Assembly: GCF_021155775.2 (NCBI RefSeq)
Contig: NC_060234.1
Location: 17,074,526 to 17,138,525, forward strand
Origin: Neodiprion pinetum
Lineage: Eukaryota; Arthropoda; Insecta; Hymenoptera; Diprionidae
Direction of reading: 5' to 3'
Length of the DNA stretch: 64,000 bases
This document shows, in pieces, positions 43,807 through 53,462 of the stretch (positions within the stretch are counted from its first letter, which is position 1; every line of letters starts with the position of its first letter). Under the pieces are notes generated by a model, which saw nothing but the letters and a program-made list of their open reading frames with translations, searched no databases and was not told the origin of the DNA. Both the position numbers and the translations under genes were made by a program.

Positions 43807-45924
43807 TTAGCGCCAGACTTCGAGTGATTCGGAGCTATTGTTAAGGGTCTGCTCGGGGAGCAATTTACGCGGCCTAGATATGCCTAGTGCCGTCATTTCA
43901 ATTTCCGATTGGGTCCGGAGTAGCGACGAAGAGCGAGGAGGCAGGTCATCGGGAAATGGTATTATTTCTAGGTGCGGGTGGTGGATGGCATGGCGCATAG
44001 GAATTTGGGGTTTTGTACGACGCGGGTGAGGGATATGCCGTGTCCTTCCCAATTTGCAGCAAGAGTACAGCCTTGAGATTTTGCTAAATAACGAGATTTT
44101 GTAGCAGAAGAAAGCTACTGAGAGGGACGCGAGGCCGATGCCGCTATAACCAAGGCTGGTAGTGAGGCGGTGCATGTTATCTCGCGTGCGATAATGTGTG
44201 CTTAGGTCAGCTGAGCGTTCCAGTATATCATTCAGGGAGACGCTGGTGACTGCAAGATCGTGGGGGTTAATATGCGATGGTTCGCGAACGGGAGGGATGG
44301 CAACAAGGGATAAGTCGGTGGAAATATTAAAATCAAGACTGAGGGATACTTGACTTAGATCCAAGGTAACTTTGGGGACGTAGGAGAGGGTCTCGGTAGA
44401 TTGTGAGCGTTTCGAAGTTTTGAGAGTGACCTCAGAAGTACTAGCCGTACACAGGTCGTCTAGGGTGATAATGCCTGGACCGGAAAGTGTGACACGAGAG
44501 GTCTGGTCATTTGGGCAGAGAGTATGAAGAGTCTCAGGAGTGGAAGCTGAGAAAATCCAAGAATTAGATGTTGATAATTCCGTCCAATAGGTTCCATCGA
44601 ATGCGGTCAATCTGATATCACATTGTTTTGAAATTTTTCTGGACGGGTTCAGAAAAAGGTCTACCTCGCAGAGTTTGTGAGTCGACGGTCGGAAAAGCGG
44701 TTGTGTCAACTTACATATGAATTTTCCTAAGGATAAAATGCATTTACTAAATTTGGATTCCGAGATTTGAAAGTACGACGCTCGGTTAAGTGCTATAGCT
44801 ATGTAGTCGCTGCCAGGTTGAATGTAAGCGAATTTGTTATTTGCAGAGTCGTATGTCTGTCTAACGGGGACGGGAAGCAGTCGGTACAGGTCAAAAGCCT
44901 CGGAGTTGAGCAACGGAATAGATATCACATAAAGCAGTCTGGGTTCGTAATACGCTATGTCGATTTTAGAGATTCGAATCAGTTCTTCAGCGTAATTTGG
45001 ATCCATTGGAATAGGAAACTCTATTTGTGGTCTGAGTGACTGGATATGTTTAAGACTGGAAATAATTTGTTCTGGTGATAGAATTTTAGGGTGGACGATA
45101 CCTTTTTGAGCGAAGAGGATAGCGTTTACTAAGCTGGACAGGTCAAGTTCGTATTCGTTTAAGTGTCGGTCCAGGTCAATTAGTCGGTTAAGTAAAGTCG
45201 TTCTGAAGGTATTGTTGGCGATTAAGGCTTTTGAAATAGCTGCATCAGTCGAGAGGGCCGTGAGTAATTTATGTTGTTCGCGGTCGTGGCTTATCATGCT
45301 GTTGATTTCTTTCCCGTAGACGCCCAACGTTGACTGTACGATATTTGTCTGTTTGTTAAGCAGGGATGCTAAGTGTCTACTGTCGTTGTACAAGTTGTCA
45401 ATTTGTTGGTTAAAATATTCTCCGTCTTTTACGTCTAGGGTGCCGAATAAGGATTTTGATACGCTACCAATGAAATTAATCGCGCCTCGTGTTCCGCGAT
45501 GGTGGGCTAATTTAGCAAGTTCGGAGTGAGTGGATTCGCTTGCGCGATGGCCAACTAAATATTCTATTCGGTTTTGGTATAGTTTCATGGTTTTTATTCT
45601 ATCAGCCAACATTTGAATATGGTCACCGGTGTAACAGTAGTTTTTGGCGACAGAGCATTTACCTTCTATTATGGTTAAGAATTCTGATGTTTGGTCAAGT
45701 CGGTCGAATAAATATTGGAGGTCTATGTAGTTCAGTAAAGTCCATTCTTTGTTATATGTACGTAGGTCTTGCAATTGTTCGAAGAAGATTCCCGGGTTCT
45801 GATTCAGTTGCTTAATCGCGACGTTAGTCGAATCGTCTGTCTTGCTGTCGAGAGCACTGCACCTGCAACGATATGCAAGAGTATGAGACGTAATGAAACG
45901 CGATCGCAGGCAATTTGGTAGCAT
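43807..45924 (-). CDS. env: Gypsy envelope (baculovirus F-like fusion protein)
   Basis: 705 codons, uninterrupted. The family is the F-type fusion protein shared by insect errantiviruses and baculoviruses, which mediates membrane fusion. Visible: a furin-like site (HRGTR, residues 142-146) followed by a fusion-peptide-like GAINFIGSVSKSLFGTLD, long helical regions after it, a predicted transmembrane segment at about 591-614 (LASLSVAFFCYKISLF) and a cytoplasmic tail of about 90 residues. The N terminus shows no clear signal peptide. The ATG lies 32 bp after the pol stop, and in errantiviruses env is made from a spliced RNA, so the true N terminus may come from an upstream exon. Confidence 0.85.
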   Translation of the reverse strand: MLPNCLRSRFITSHTLAYRCRCSALDSKTDDSTNVAIKQLNQNPGIFFEQLQDLRTYNKEWTLLNYIDLQYLFDRLDQTSEFLTIIEGKCSVAKNYCYTGDHIQMLADRIKTMKLYQNRIEYLVGHRASESTHSELAKLAHHRGTRGAINFIGSVSKSLFGTLDVKDGEYFNQQIDNLYNDSRHLASLLNKQTNIVQSTLGVYGKEINSMISHDREQHKLLTALSTDAAISKALIANNTFRTTLLNRLIDLDRHLNEYELDLSSLVNAILFAQKGIVHPKILSPEQIISSLKHIQSLRPQIEFPIPMDPNYAEELIRISKIDIAYYEPRLLYVISIPLLNSEAFDLYRLLPVPVRQTYDSANNKFAYIQPGSDYIAIALNRASYFQISESKFSKCILSLGKFICKLTQPLFRPSTHKLCEVDLFLNPSRKISKQCDIRLTAFDGTYWTELSTSNSWIFSASTPETLHTLCPNDQTSRVTLSGPGIITLDDLCTASTSEVTLKTSKRSQSTETLSYVPKVTLDLSQVSLSLDFNISTDLSLVAIPPVREPSHINPHDLAVTSVSLNDILERSADLSTHYRTRDNMHRLTTSLGYSGIGLASLSVAFFCYKISLFSKISRLYSCCKLGRTRHIPHPRRTKPQIPMRHAIHHPHLEIIPFPDDLPPRSSSLLRTQSEIEMTALGISRPRKLLPEQTLNNSSESLEVWR

Positions 45925-45955
45925 ATGGCTGTTGATTTTTTTTTTTTTTTTTATT

Positions 45956-48900
45956 TTAATTGCTTTCTTCTTGTGCCAATTTCAATTTATTGAAATGAAC
46001 GATTTTAGTTTTTTGGGGGGTAATCCAAATTTCAGCGTTGATATTGTTAATTATACGCTTAATCGTATACGCTCCTTTATAGTGGTCGTCGAATTTGGAT
46101 CGGGTTTCGTTCAGTAGATAGACCTTTTGACCTGCTTCGAAATTTTGGCTGTTGACGTTACGGTCGTAATACGTCTTGGAACGATGCTTTGCTTGTTGTA
46201 GGTTGGACGCGGCGTGTTTTCGTATGCTGGATAGATTAGCGATTAAGTCTAGAAGGAAGGAATCGTAGGAACGAGTATACGCGCTGGCAGGGTTCGCGTC
46301 TGTTGGGAGTCTGGCTTGAGAGCCAAAAATTAGTTGGTGGGGGGTGAAGTTAATACCTTCGTGCTTCGCGGTGTTATAACAAAAGATTGCAAAGCGGATG
46401 TAATCGTCCCAGTCTTTACCAGCATCCGTGTAGTGTTTGATGTGCTCAGTGAGAACAAGGTGACTGCGTTCTAGCGATCCGTTAGACTGTGGGCGGTAAG
46501 CTGTGGTTCGTATTTGCTTAATTTTGAAAAGTTTACAAAGATGTTTGATGACTGTGCTCATAAAATTCTGTCCTTGGTCTGTGAGTATTGCTCGAGGAGC
46601 ACCGTAACGTGTAATGTATTCTTTTGCGAATGCTGCGCCTATAGTTTTGGCGGTGGCATCAGGTAAAGGGATGGCGTCCAGGAATTTTGTCAAATTGCAT
46701 TGTATTGTCAAAAGATATTTGTTGTTCGATTTAGTAAGGGGTAGAGGTCCAACAATATCTAATGCCACTTTGTCGAATGCATCGGCAGGCGTGTCCGTTA
46801 TCATCATTGGCAATTTGGTTTTTACTCTGACCAATTTTTTTCTTTGGCAACTCTCGCAAGTTCTTATGGAATCTTGGATTTGTTCTTTCATACGGGGCCA
46901 AAAATACTTTTGTCTAATGCGGTTATATATTTTAGTGACACCTTGATGACCGCCGATCAACGATTCGTGGCATTCTCTGATTATTTCTTTTCGTAAACAT
47001 TCGTCTGGGATGACAGTCGTGTTTCGACAAAGGATGATTTGAATTTCTAAGTCTGCGAAAATATAGGATAGAAGTTTTCGGATAACGCGAGGATCGAGAG
47101 CGTCTAAACTGTCATCGGTTATCGGGAGGGCAAGAGACTTTAGGTTTGAATCGGCTAAAGCCGTTTTCAGTTTGGACAATAGCTTGAAGATATCGTATAG
47201 ATTGCTTTTATCTGAGCCTTTTGTTTTCAATACTAGGGTGAAAATACGTCGACTATTGTGCTTAGATTCAATGATATCAAATTTTCGCGGACGAGGCCTC
47301 ATTACTATTTTTGGGTCTATCATATTCTCGCCGGCAAGTTGGGCTGGTATACCTTTGATCCAAGCGCAGTCTGTCGATATGAAGTGCGCATAGTTGGTTT
47401 TGAGCATCAAAAGTCCATCATTGGTATCTTTGACATTGTCCGATACTGGTATGTCGTCCAAGTTGTCAATAAAATATGCGAAACCGTGAGGGTCATTAAT
47501 TTGATCATCGTTAGTGTTGAGAGCACTGTCATGGTTATGGTCAGTAATTTCCATGTGGGAGTCGAATTGTTGAGTGCACGTATAGTATTCAGCGTCTGTG
47601 AGCAAGTCGGAACTGTCGTCGTTATCAGAGGTGGGCGGGAGGGGCGAGGGGGGAGGGGAACAGGAGTGTAAGGAAGGGTTCGTCGGCCTGGAAGTAGCGG
47701 GGGGGTATCTCCTAGCGGGACGCGGAGGCCCGACAGGGGAGGGCATGATGACGTCAGTGGGTGGGGGTGGAGGTGGAATCGGACGAGGTGCTGCAGGTTT
47801 AGTCGGACGTTCCGATTCCTTTCGCAGATGGCGGCGGGGGGGTAATCCAGATGTGGAAGGGACAGGGTCAGGGAGGTTAGTATAAACGGGTGGGGGTGTA
47901 ATGCAGGGGCGCGCGGTGGCAGGAAGCGGAGAGTCGAGGCGGCAAACGGTGATTCTTATTTTCGAATTTTTGAAAACGTAATGGATCATTCTGCGTACCG
48001 CGCTCCATTCTAATTTGTCAAGTCCGCAACCTATCAATGGTATCGAGACGGATGTTACGCCATCTTCTTGCAAGGTTTTCCTAAAGTTAACCAAGGTGTC
48101 AAAAAAAACGTGGGGCAAAGGTTTGTCGCTGTATTTGGATTTCGTAACTAGGTTATAGATTTTCCGGTTACCATGTACCACAGAAATAACGTCAGTCACA
48201 GTCGGGTCGAATTCTCTAAGTTGTTCGCGGTTTATGAATCTACGTTCTGTCAGTTCTGAAGCGATTCCTTTTGACATTTGGCAGTCAGCCGATATGCAAT
48301 GAGCCAAGTTATCCTTTTGCTGTAATAGGTCAGCTTTTATTTCTTTGATACGTCTATTACGCATGAGAGGAAAAGTTTCGCTTTCTATGAGGAAATCGCT
48401 ATAAGCAGGGCCCGGTAAATCGGTGGTTGGACAAAGGTCATCGGTTCCTGATTCAGTTTCTGGGGTCTGTAAGTCATCCGAGCTAAGGGAAGAATCTGAA
48501 AAATAGCTCAGGTATGGTCTTTTATGAGGCCCAGGATTTGTTGAAGAATTTGTTTCGCGATGGCGTTTAGGTTGGTGATGTTCTGGGATCGGTGCCGGGG
48601 TAACGAGGGGGGTTTTGAGCAACGGAGTTTCTTTATCGCTGAACTCATCGTCGGAGAGATCAGAGGAATCAGAGGCATCAGAGGAGTATATCATCTTACA
48701 GGGTTGTGAGATTTTAGGGTGTTTCAGTGGAGCTGGGTTGGTGGACTCGTCTGTGGTCTGTCGAGGGCGTCTGGGGTACTGATGAGTCTTTTTAGTGCGT
48801 TTTTTTGGTTTATCGCTAGAGGCTTCAGTCGTTGGACGGGGGCGTTTTGCATCTATGGGAAGAATTTGAGCGGTGTCGGGCGGTGCGTTCCTGGACAGGG

Positions 48901-51256
48901 CATCAGCGTTGGTATTAGATTTTCCGGACTTGTATTTCGTATCGAAGTCGTACTCTGCTAGTTCTGAGCTCCATCGTAATAAACGGGAATTAGGCTTCTT
49001 GACGCTTTTTACCCATTTGAGTGGCTCGTGGTCTGTTATTAAAGTGAACTTCTGACCATAGATGTAGGGGCGGAAGTGATTCATACTCCAGTAGGCGGCT
49101 AAGAATTCTTTATCAGGTACCGAGTAGTTTAATTCAGCGGGCTTGAGGGCTCGGGATGCGTATGCTACCGGTAGGTCGGCGGCGTCTTTATCTTGACTGA
49201 GAACTGCACCTATCGCGAATTTTGACGCGTCTGTAGTGAGCGTGAATGGTTTGTTGAAGTCCGGGTGTTGTAGAATTGGTTCTTTGCATAAACAATCGCG
49301 TAAGGTTTCAAAGGCAGACTGGTGTTCGGACGTCCAGATGAAAGGGGTATCCTTCTTCGTTAAATTGTTAAGGCATTTAGCAATTTTTCCAAAATTTGGA
49401 ACAAATCTTCGGTAATAACCTAAAAGGCCAAGGAACTGTCTAACGTTTTTGGGACTTTTGGGGACAGGATACTCTTTTACAGCTATTAATTTACCAGGGT
49501 CAGGTTTTACTCCTGACTCAGTTATGAGGTGTCCGAGGTAAACGACTTCCTTGCGCAAGAATTCGCACTTGTCTGGCTGTAGAGTTAAACCAGCAGCGGT
49601 TAGTCGCTTCATTAATTTCCGAAATTTAATTTCATGTTCTTGCAAGTTTCGAGCGTAAATAACTATGTCATCTAAATATACGAACATCTCGTTGCCTTGT
49701 AGGCCTAGAAGGACTTGGTCCATGAGCCTTTGAAACGTGGCGGGGGCGTTCTTTAGTCCGAAGGGCATACGAGAAAATTCATAATGGCCTCTAGGTGTCG
49801 AAAATGCAGTTTTCGTGCTGTGGTCCGGATGCATGGGAATTTGGTGGAACCCGGAAGCAAGGTCGAATGTGGAAAAGTATTTAGCTGAGCCAAGCTGGTC
49901 AAGGATTTCCGTGATATCGGGCATGGGGTATGCGTCGCCGACTGTTTTTTCGTTAAGTTTTCTGTAGTCGATTACCATACGCCATCGTTTATTGCCGTCA
50001 CTATCCGGTTTTTTTGGAACGATCCACACCGGGGAATTATACGGAGATGAGGAATGTTTAATAAGATTTTGTTTGAGTAGTTTATCAACTTGGGATTCGA
50101 TTTCGTCTTTGTGAATTTTGGGAAAACGGTATTGTTTGGTATGAATAGGCGTATTGTCCGTCGTGGGGATAGTGTGATGAGATAAATTGGTGTGGCCTAA
50201 TTTATCACCTGGGAGATAAAAGAGATGGTTAAATTCTGTTACGAGGTTAAATATAGATTGTTTTTCGGTCTCATTCAAATGATCAAGATGTAAGCTGCTC
50301 TTTAGGACGTCCAATCTTTCTGACCTACTGTCAGTCAAGAGCACTGTTGCGGCACCGGGACAGGGTGTACTGTCGTCAGGGATAGGAGGATCGGATTGCA
50401 GTTGCGCGAGGTCAGTGGACTGGATGGGGCAGGAGGGGGGATTATTAGTCGGTCGCGATGTACGCTTGGCGGCAGAAAGAATTAATGAGTTGCTGAGGAG
50501 AGGGCCTGGGTGCAAATCGAGGGTTTTGGCGCGGGCATCGCTGTGGTGGTTACTCGATGCAGTCGGCGTAGCGTTGGGCATGACTGTACTCAGTGGCTCG
50601 TCGAACTCGTCTAGGGTTACTGTTGGGGGTCTTATCTCTACGGCAGATTCGTTACAATTGAACGCGTACGAGTAAGATACGCCGTTCTGGTTTTCAACTA
50701 ACGCTTCACCACATAGAACATTGTTGCCTAAATCGATGCGTTTAAGGTAACCTACTTTAGTGTCTGGGTTCGCAACTATTAGTGGGATGGCTTTCACGGT
50801 ACGGGCCTGTATTAAAATTACGCGCGTTTTTTCGGGTGCGGACGAGGGTTCATCGAATTTACTAAAGTGGATTGGCAATGAGGATCCAAGCATCACCGAG
50901 TTTGAGTTGAAAGAAATAGTTGCTTTCTCTTTTCGTAAGAAGGGCTGGCCTAAGATGCCGTCGTGCGGAATCGGAAACGAGTCAGGGACCAAGTGAAAGG
51001 TATGGGATTTATTATTAAAACGTATTTCCGTTTTTGCGATAGTTTGCGTCTTTTTGTCTGTTATACCAGTCAGCGTCAAACGTTCGTCGGTTGTTCGTCG
51101 TACAAGGGGCCTAACGGAACTTTCTTTGACCAAGTTGACGTCTGCACCGGTGTCAATAATAAATGTAGATATTTTTATTAGCTCGGGGGTGTCGATCGAA
51201 ATTAGTGGAGGGTCAGCTGAAGCTGTTATGAGGATATGACTTGAAGATCGGAACGC
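45956..51256 (-). CDS. pol: Gypsy Pol with tandem TARG1-like macrodomains
   Basis: One long frame in the -1 frame relative to gag, so made by frameshift; residues are counted from position 51,133. Order: aspartic protease (DTGAD just upstream of residue 1, GILGQPFL near 70); reverse transcriptase (LTQ-type fingers, YFSTFDLASGFHQIPM, FVYLDDIVIYA near 485); RNase H (TLTTDASKFAIGAVLSQ to NADALSR, to about 750); a Ser/Asp-rich basic linker; macrodomain 1 at about 927-1063; a Pro-rich linker; macrodomain-like 2 at about 1234-1372; integrase zinc finger (H-H-CESCQ); core (LDIVGP, LTDQGQNF, NGSLERSH); and C-terminal domain. Every retroviral catalytic residue expected is present. A usual Gypsy pol lacks the ~480 residues between RNase H and integrase. 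Confidence 0.93.
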   Translation of the reverse strand, partial: AFRSSSHILITASADPPLISIDTPELIKISTFIIDTGADVNLVKESSVRPLVRRTTDERLTLTGITDKKTQTIAKTEIRFNNKSHTFHLVPDSFPIPHDGILGQPFLRKEKATISFNSNSVMLGSSLPIHFSKFDEPSSAPEKTRVILIQARTVKAIPLIVANPDTKVGYLKRIDLGNNVLCGEALVENQNGVSYSYAFNCNESAVEIRPPTVTLDEFDEPLSTVMPNATPTASSNHHSDARAKTLDLHPGPLLSNSLILSAAKRTSRPTNNPPSCPIQSTDLAQLQSDPPIPDDSTPCPGAATVLLTDSRSERLDVLKSSLHLDHLNETEKQSIFNLVTEFNHLFYLPGDKLGHTNLSHHTIPTTDNTPIHTKQYRFPKIHKDEIESQVDKLLKQNLIKHSSSPYNSPVWIVPKKPDSDGNKRWRMVIDYRKLNEKTVGDAYPMPDITEILDQLGSAKYFSTFDLASGFHQIPMHPDHSTKTAFSTPRGHYEFSRMPFGLKNAPATFQRLMDQVLLGLQGNEMFVYLDDIVIYARNLQEHEIKFRKLMKRLTAAGLTLQPDKCEFLRKEVVYLGHLITESGVKPDPGKLIAVKEYPVPKSPKNVRQFLGLLGYYRRFVPNFGKIAKCLNNLTKKDTPFIWTSEHQSAFETLRDCLCKEPILQHPDFNKPFTLTTDASKFAIGAVLSQDKDAADLPVAYASRALKPAELNYSVPDKEFLAAYWSMNHFRPYIYGQKFTLITDHEPLKWVKSVKKPNSRLLRWSSELAEYDFDTKYKSGKSNTNADALSRNAPPDTAQILPIDAKRPRPTTEASSDKPKKRTKKTHQYPRRPRQTTDESTNPAPLKHPKISQPCKMIYSSDASDSSDLSDDEFSDKETPLLKTPLVTPAPIPEHHQPKRHRETNSSTNPGPHKRPYLSYFSDSSLSSDDLQTPETESGTDDLCPTTDLPGPAYSDFLIESETFPLMRNRRIKEIKADLLQQKDNLAHCISADCQMSKGIASELTERRFINREQLREFDPTVTDVISVVHGNRKIYNLVTKSKYSDKPLPHVFFDTLVNFRKTLQEDGVTSVSIPLIGCGLDKLEWSAVRRMIHYVFKNSKIRITVCRLDSPLPATARPCITPPPVYTNLPDPVPSTSGLPPRRHLRKESERPTKPAAPRPIPPPPPPTDVIMPSPVGPPRPARRYPPATSRPTNPSLHSCSPPPSPLPPTSDNDDSSDLLTDAEYYTCTQQFDSHMEITDHNHDSALNTNDDQINDPHGFAYFIDNLDDIPVSDNVKDTNDGLLMLKTNYAHFISTDCAWIKGIPAQLAGENMIDPKIVMRPRPRKFDIIESKHNSRRIFTLVLKTKGSDKSNLYDIFKLLSKLKTALADSNLKSLALPITDDSLDALDPRVIRKLLSYIFADLEIQIILCRNTTVIPDECLRKEIIRECHESLIGGHQGVTKIYNRIRQKYFWPRMKEQIQDSIRTCESCQRKKLVRVKTKLPMMITDTPADAFDKVALDIVGPLPLTKSNNKYLLTIQCNLTKFLDAIPLPDATAKTIGAAFAKEYITRYGAPRAILTDQGQNFMSTVIKHLCKLFKIKQIRTTAYRPQSNGSLERSHLVLTEHIKHYTDAGKDWDDYIRFAIFCYNTAKHEGINFTPHQLIFGSQARLPTDANPASAYTRSYDSFLLDLIANLSSIRKHAASNLQQAKHRSKTYYDRNVNSQNFEAGQKVYLLNETRSKFDDHYKGAYTIKRIINNINAEIWITPQKTKIVHFNKLKLAQEESN
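47018..47430 (-). other. macrodomain-like 2 (degenerate) within pol
   Basis: Domain part of pol, about 138 residues, just before the integrase zinc finger. It follows the same strand-helix order as macrodomain 1 (LLMLKTNYAHFISTDCAWIK, then RRIFTLVLKTKGSDKSNLYD and IQIILCR). The glycine loop has become ITDDSLDALD, so ADP-ribose binding is unlikely. It is best read as a duplicate of macrodomain 1 that kept a structural or binding role. Confidence 0.7.
47943..48355 (-). other. macrodomain 1 (TARG1/OARD1 type) within pol
   Basis: Domain part of pol, about 137 residues. It begins IKEIKADLLQQKDNLAHCIS, followed by ADCQMSKGIASEL (substrate loop), IYNLVTKSKYSDKP (the Lys position that is catalytic in TARG1), VSIPLIGCGLDKLEW (glycine loop with the Asp used by TARG1) and KIRITVCR as last strand. 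TARG1-type enzymes bind ADP-ribose and remove it from acidic residues of proteins. Retention of both Lys and Asp suggests that the domain may be an active hydrolase. Confidence 0.85.
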
Positions 51257-52356
51257 TAGTTGTTTGCATTGCTCGCGGGCGCGTTCTCCCCGCGGGCGAT
51301 GTTCCCGTTTAAATGTTTATTTGAGCCTGCATTGCCTTGGTTATTACGCGGAAAGGATCCACATTGGTCTACTGTGTGGCCTCTGCGATTACAATTGCCG
51401 CAGTATAGTTCTTGATTTCTGTTGGTCCTGTTGCATTCATCGTGGAAGTGGCCCATTCTGCGACATTTAGTACAATATCTTTTACTTTGCAAACGGTGAC
51501 ATTCCGTGATGGAGTGACCCTGGTGGTTACAAAATTGACAAGTGCTGGGCAGAGCATTAACGTGGTCAGCAGAACTGGTGTTCGGATGGAGCGCTTGGGC
51601 GTAGGTTCCGGGTTCGGTACGAGGCGCTGGTTGATAAACGTAACCACGTGTGGGCAATGACATCAGGGGGGGGATAGAGGAGGCCGCGGTGGGCACCTGA
51701 GACGGAGGAGCAGTATGGGGGGGTAACGGCAGACACATGGGTGTAGAGGGGGTAAAATAGTGTGCAGAGAATTGCATCTGACGGTTAATTAGCTCGGCTT
51801 CTTCACCTTCGGCGATGCTGACGGCAGTTTCGAAGGTTGGTAATGGTCTGATAGTAGCGATTCTCCACTCCAATTCTGGCCGAAGCCCTCTAATAAACGA
51901 TCTAGAGGTATCCTTCTTTAGATCGTTCAGTAGAAGCGTTGCTAAGTCTGGTGGGTGTTTGGCTATGATCGCTGTGCTTATTTCTTTTGATATTGCTCTT
52001 ATTCTGCACGAGTAATCTATAATGCGCTCATATGGTTGTTGTGTAATTCTATCTAATTGAGCAGATAACTGGCGTATGGGGATATCCGGGCGGTATGCTC
52101 GGCTAAGGGCAGTTATGAGGTCCTCGACGTCATTACAGTTAATGCCTATTAAATATTGGGAAGCGGGGCCTGTAACCTTTGATTGCGCAAATTTGGCGAA
52201 AGTCATTTTATCCGACGCTTTTATAAGAGTCTCTACGTGACGTAATTGTTCTACAAATGAGTCAAAGGGCATGTTGTGGCCGTCAAAAGGGGGGATTGTC
52301 GGCAAGACATCTTTTACTGACCAAAAATTTGAACCGGTTTCGTTAATTGGTGCCAT
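51256..52356 (-). CDS. gag: Gypsy Gag with three zinc knuckles
   Basis: 366 codons from ATG 52,356. It has a retrotransposon gag domain (MPFDSFVEQLRHVETLIKAS, then PASQYLIGI and RSFIRGLRPELEWRI), a Pro-rich linker, and three C-x2-C-x4-H-x4-C knuckles: CQFCNHQGHSITEC, CTKCRRMGHFHDEC and CGNCNRRGHTVDQC (residues about 270-335). It forms the particle and binds RNA. It stops at 51,256-51,258, where pol continues in the -1 frame. Confidence 0.93.
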   Translation of the reverse strand: MAPINETGSNFWSVKDVLPTIPPFDGHNMPFDSFVEQLRHVETLIKASDKMTFAKFAQSKVTGPASQYLIGINCNDVEDLITALSRAYRPDIPIRQLSAQLDRITQQPYERIIDYSCRIRAISKEISTAIIAKHPPDLATLLLNDLKKDTSRSFIRGLRPELEWRIATIRPLPTFETAVSIAEGEEAELINRQMQFSAHYFTPSTPMCLPLPPHTAPPSQVPTAASSIPPLMSLPTRGYVYQPAPRTEPGTYAQALHPNTSSADHVNALPSTCQFCNHQGHSITECHRLQSKRYCTKCRRMGHFHDECNRTNRNQELYCGNCNRRGHTVDQCGSFPRNNQGNAGSNKHLNGNIARGENAPASNANN

Positions 52357-53003
52357 GTTGATTTAAGCAGGGTATTGCAAGTACAGGAATAAAAATATCA
52401 ACTTAATACTAAGACTTAGAATAGACTTACAGGGCGAAGGTAAACGCAAAAACAGAGTACAGCATGGTTCTAGGCAGCTGGACGCAGGTGAAACTTGAAG
52501 AGGCGATACACGTCATGCGTCGGCACGAGGAGGGTATAGATGAGGTACTCCGTGGCGTGTTGATAAATAAGTGTGGTAATCCAGGTCTTAGGGCGATGTC
52601 ACTTTCGGGTCCAGGTTCTCGTCTCAACAGGGTTGCAGGAGTCCGAATGAGCGGGAAGGGTCCATTCAATATTTGTCGGTTCGAAGGGTGATGTGTTCAG
52701 ATGCGGTGTGCGGCTTAACTTGGCTATCGCACTGAATTTCCACTCGCTACACAGTTATTCGACGTCGTACGTATCGATGAATTTCAATAGTACCAAAATG
52801 TGACGGAGTTATTGAAATTGGGGACTGTTTGCAGAGCCTGTGTCCGTGGCGAGTTGAATAGGTTCTGCGTGCCTGTCACAGTACTTTGTGGCCCAGAGTT
52901 CTTTCGTAACACGGCTATCACTGATTGGTACGGCGTTAGAAATTTTGAGCACTGAACACTTTCGTAGAAAACATGCAGCACTGCACTGACGAGTAGGTCG
53001 ACG
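52357..53003 (-). other. Gypsy 5' leader
   Basis: About 650 bp between the primer-binding site and gag. It has no convincing frame. It presumably holds the packaging signal and the env splice donor, neither of which I can pinpoint. Confidence 0.4.
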
Positions 53004-53025
53004 GGCAAAACCGCTGCCACCAAAA
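53004..53025 (-). promoter_or_regulatory. primer-binding site, tRNA-Leu
   Basis: Minus-strand TGGTGGCAGCGGTTTTG lies four bases after the 5' LTR. It is complementary to a tRNA 3' end reading ...ACCGCTGCCACCA, as in eukaryotic tRNA-Leu(AAG). Confidence 0.7.
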
Positions 53026-53462
53026 TGTTACGGGGTAGATTGCGTAGGCTCCGATGAGCGGTAATCGGAGCTTACTCCACGCCCAGCCAAGGTGTTATTT
53101 GGCTATTGTAGGGTCCGTTCACGTCGACTATGCACTCGCGTGCTACTACTCCCAATGCAGGAAGTGAATGGAATAGAAAGGGATCGGTATTAAGGGAAGG
53201 TAAACGATTTGAAGTATATGATTATTTATTAGTGGTCAATGCAACGGAGTCGGTCAAGGGAAAAAGGGTATGGTCTTGGTTTAGAGGGATAGGTGTCTTG
53301 CTTGAGTGCTGGGATGGATCTGCGTGCTTCTGCCGGATGTAGCAGGCAAGCTAGCCGCGAGTTACAGGAGAACCTGCTGACTCGCGAACGATAAGGGTAG
53401 ACTACAGAGCGTAAGGTAACTAAGAGCGTGGGAAAGGAATATGAAGTCTGGAGGACGTAACA
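53026..53462 (-). repeat. Gypsy 5' LTR
   Basis: 437 bp, TGTTAC...GTAACA. It contains the promoter for the minus-strand element and is followed by GTTT. Confidence 0.95.

Larger units (their letters stand above)
42632..53462 (-). mobile_element. Gypsy/errantivirus-like element with macrodomains
   Basis: A 10.8-kb minus-strand LTR retroelement with 437-bp LTRs (TGTTAC...GTAACA), target duplication GTTT (42,628-42,631; 53,463-53,466), gag, pol and env all open, a primer-binding site matching tRNA-Leu, and a G-rich polypurine tract. The LTRs differ at only a handful of positions, so the insertion is recent. It interrupts the non-coding spacer of the Polinton derivative. The pol gene is unusual in carrying macrodomains between RNase H and integrase. 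An intact env places it with insect endogenous retroviruses. Confidence 0.95.

Noticed and set aside
46614..50996. Plus-strand frames opposite Gypsy pol
   Set aside because: Antisense shadows of a strongly conserved coding region; no independent motif.
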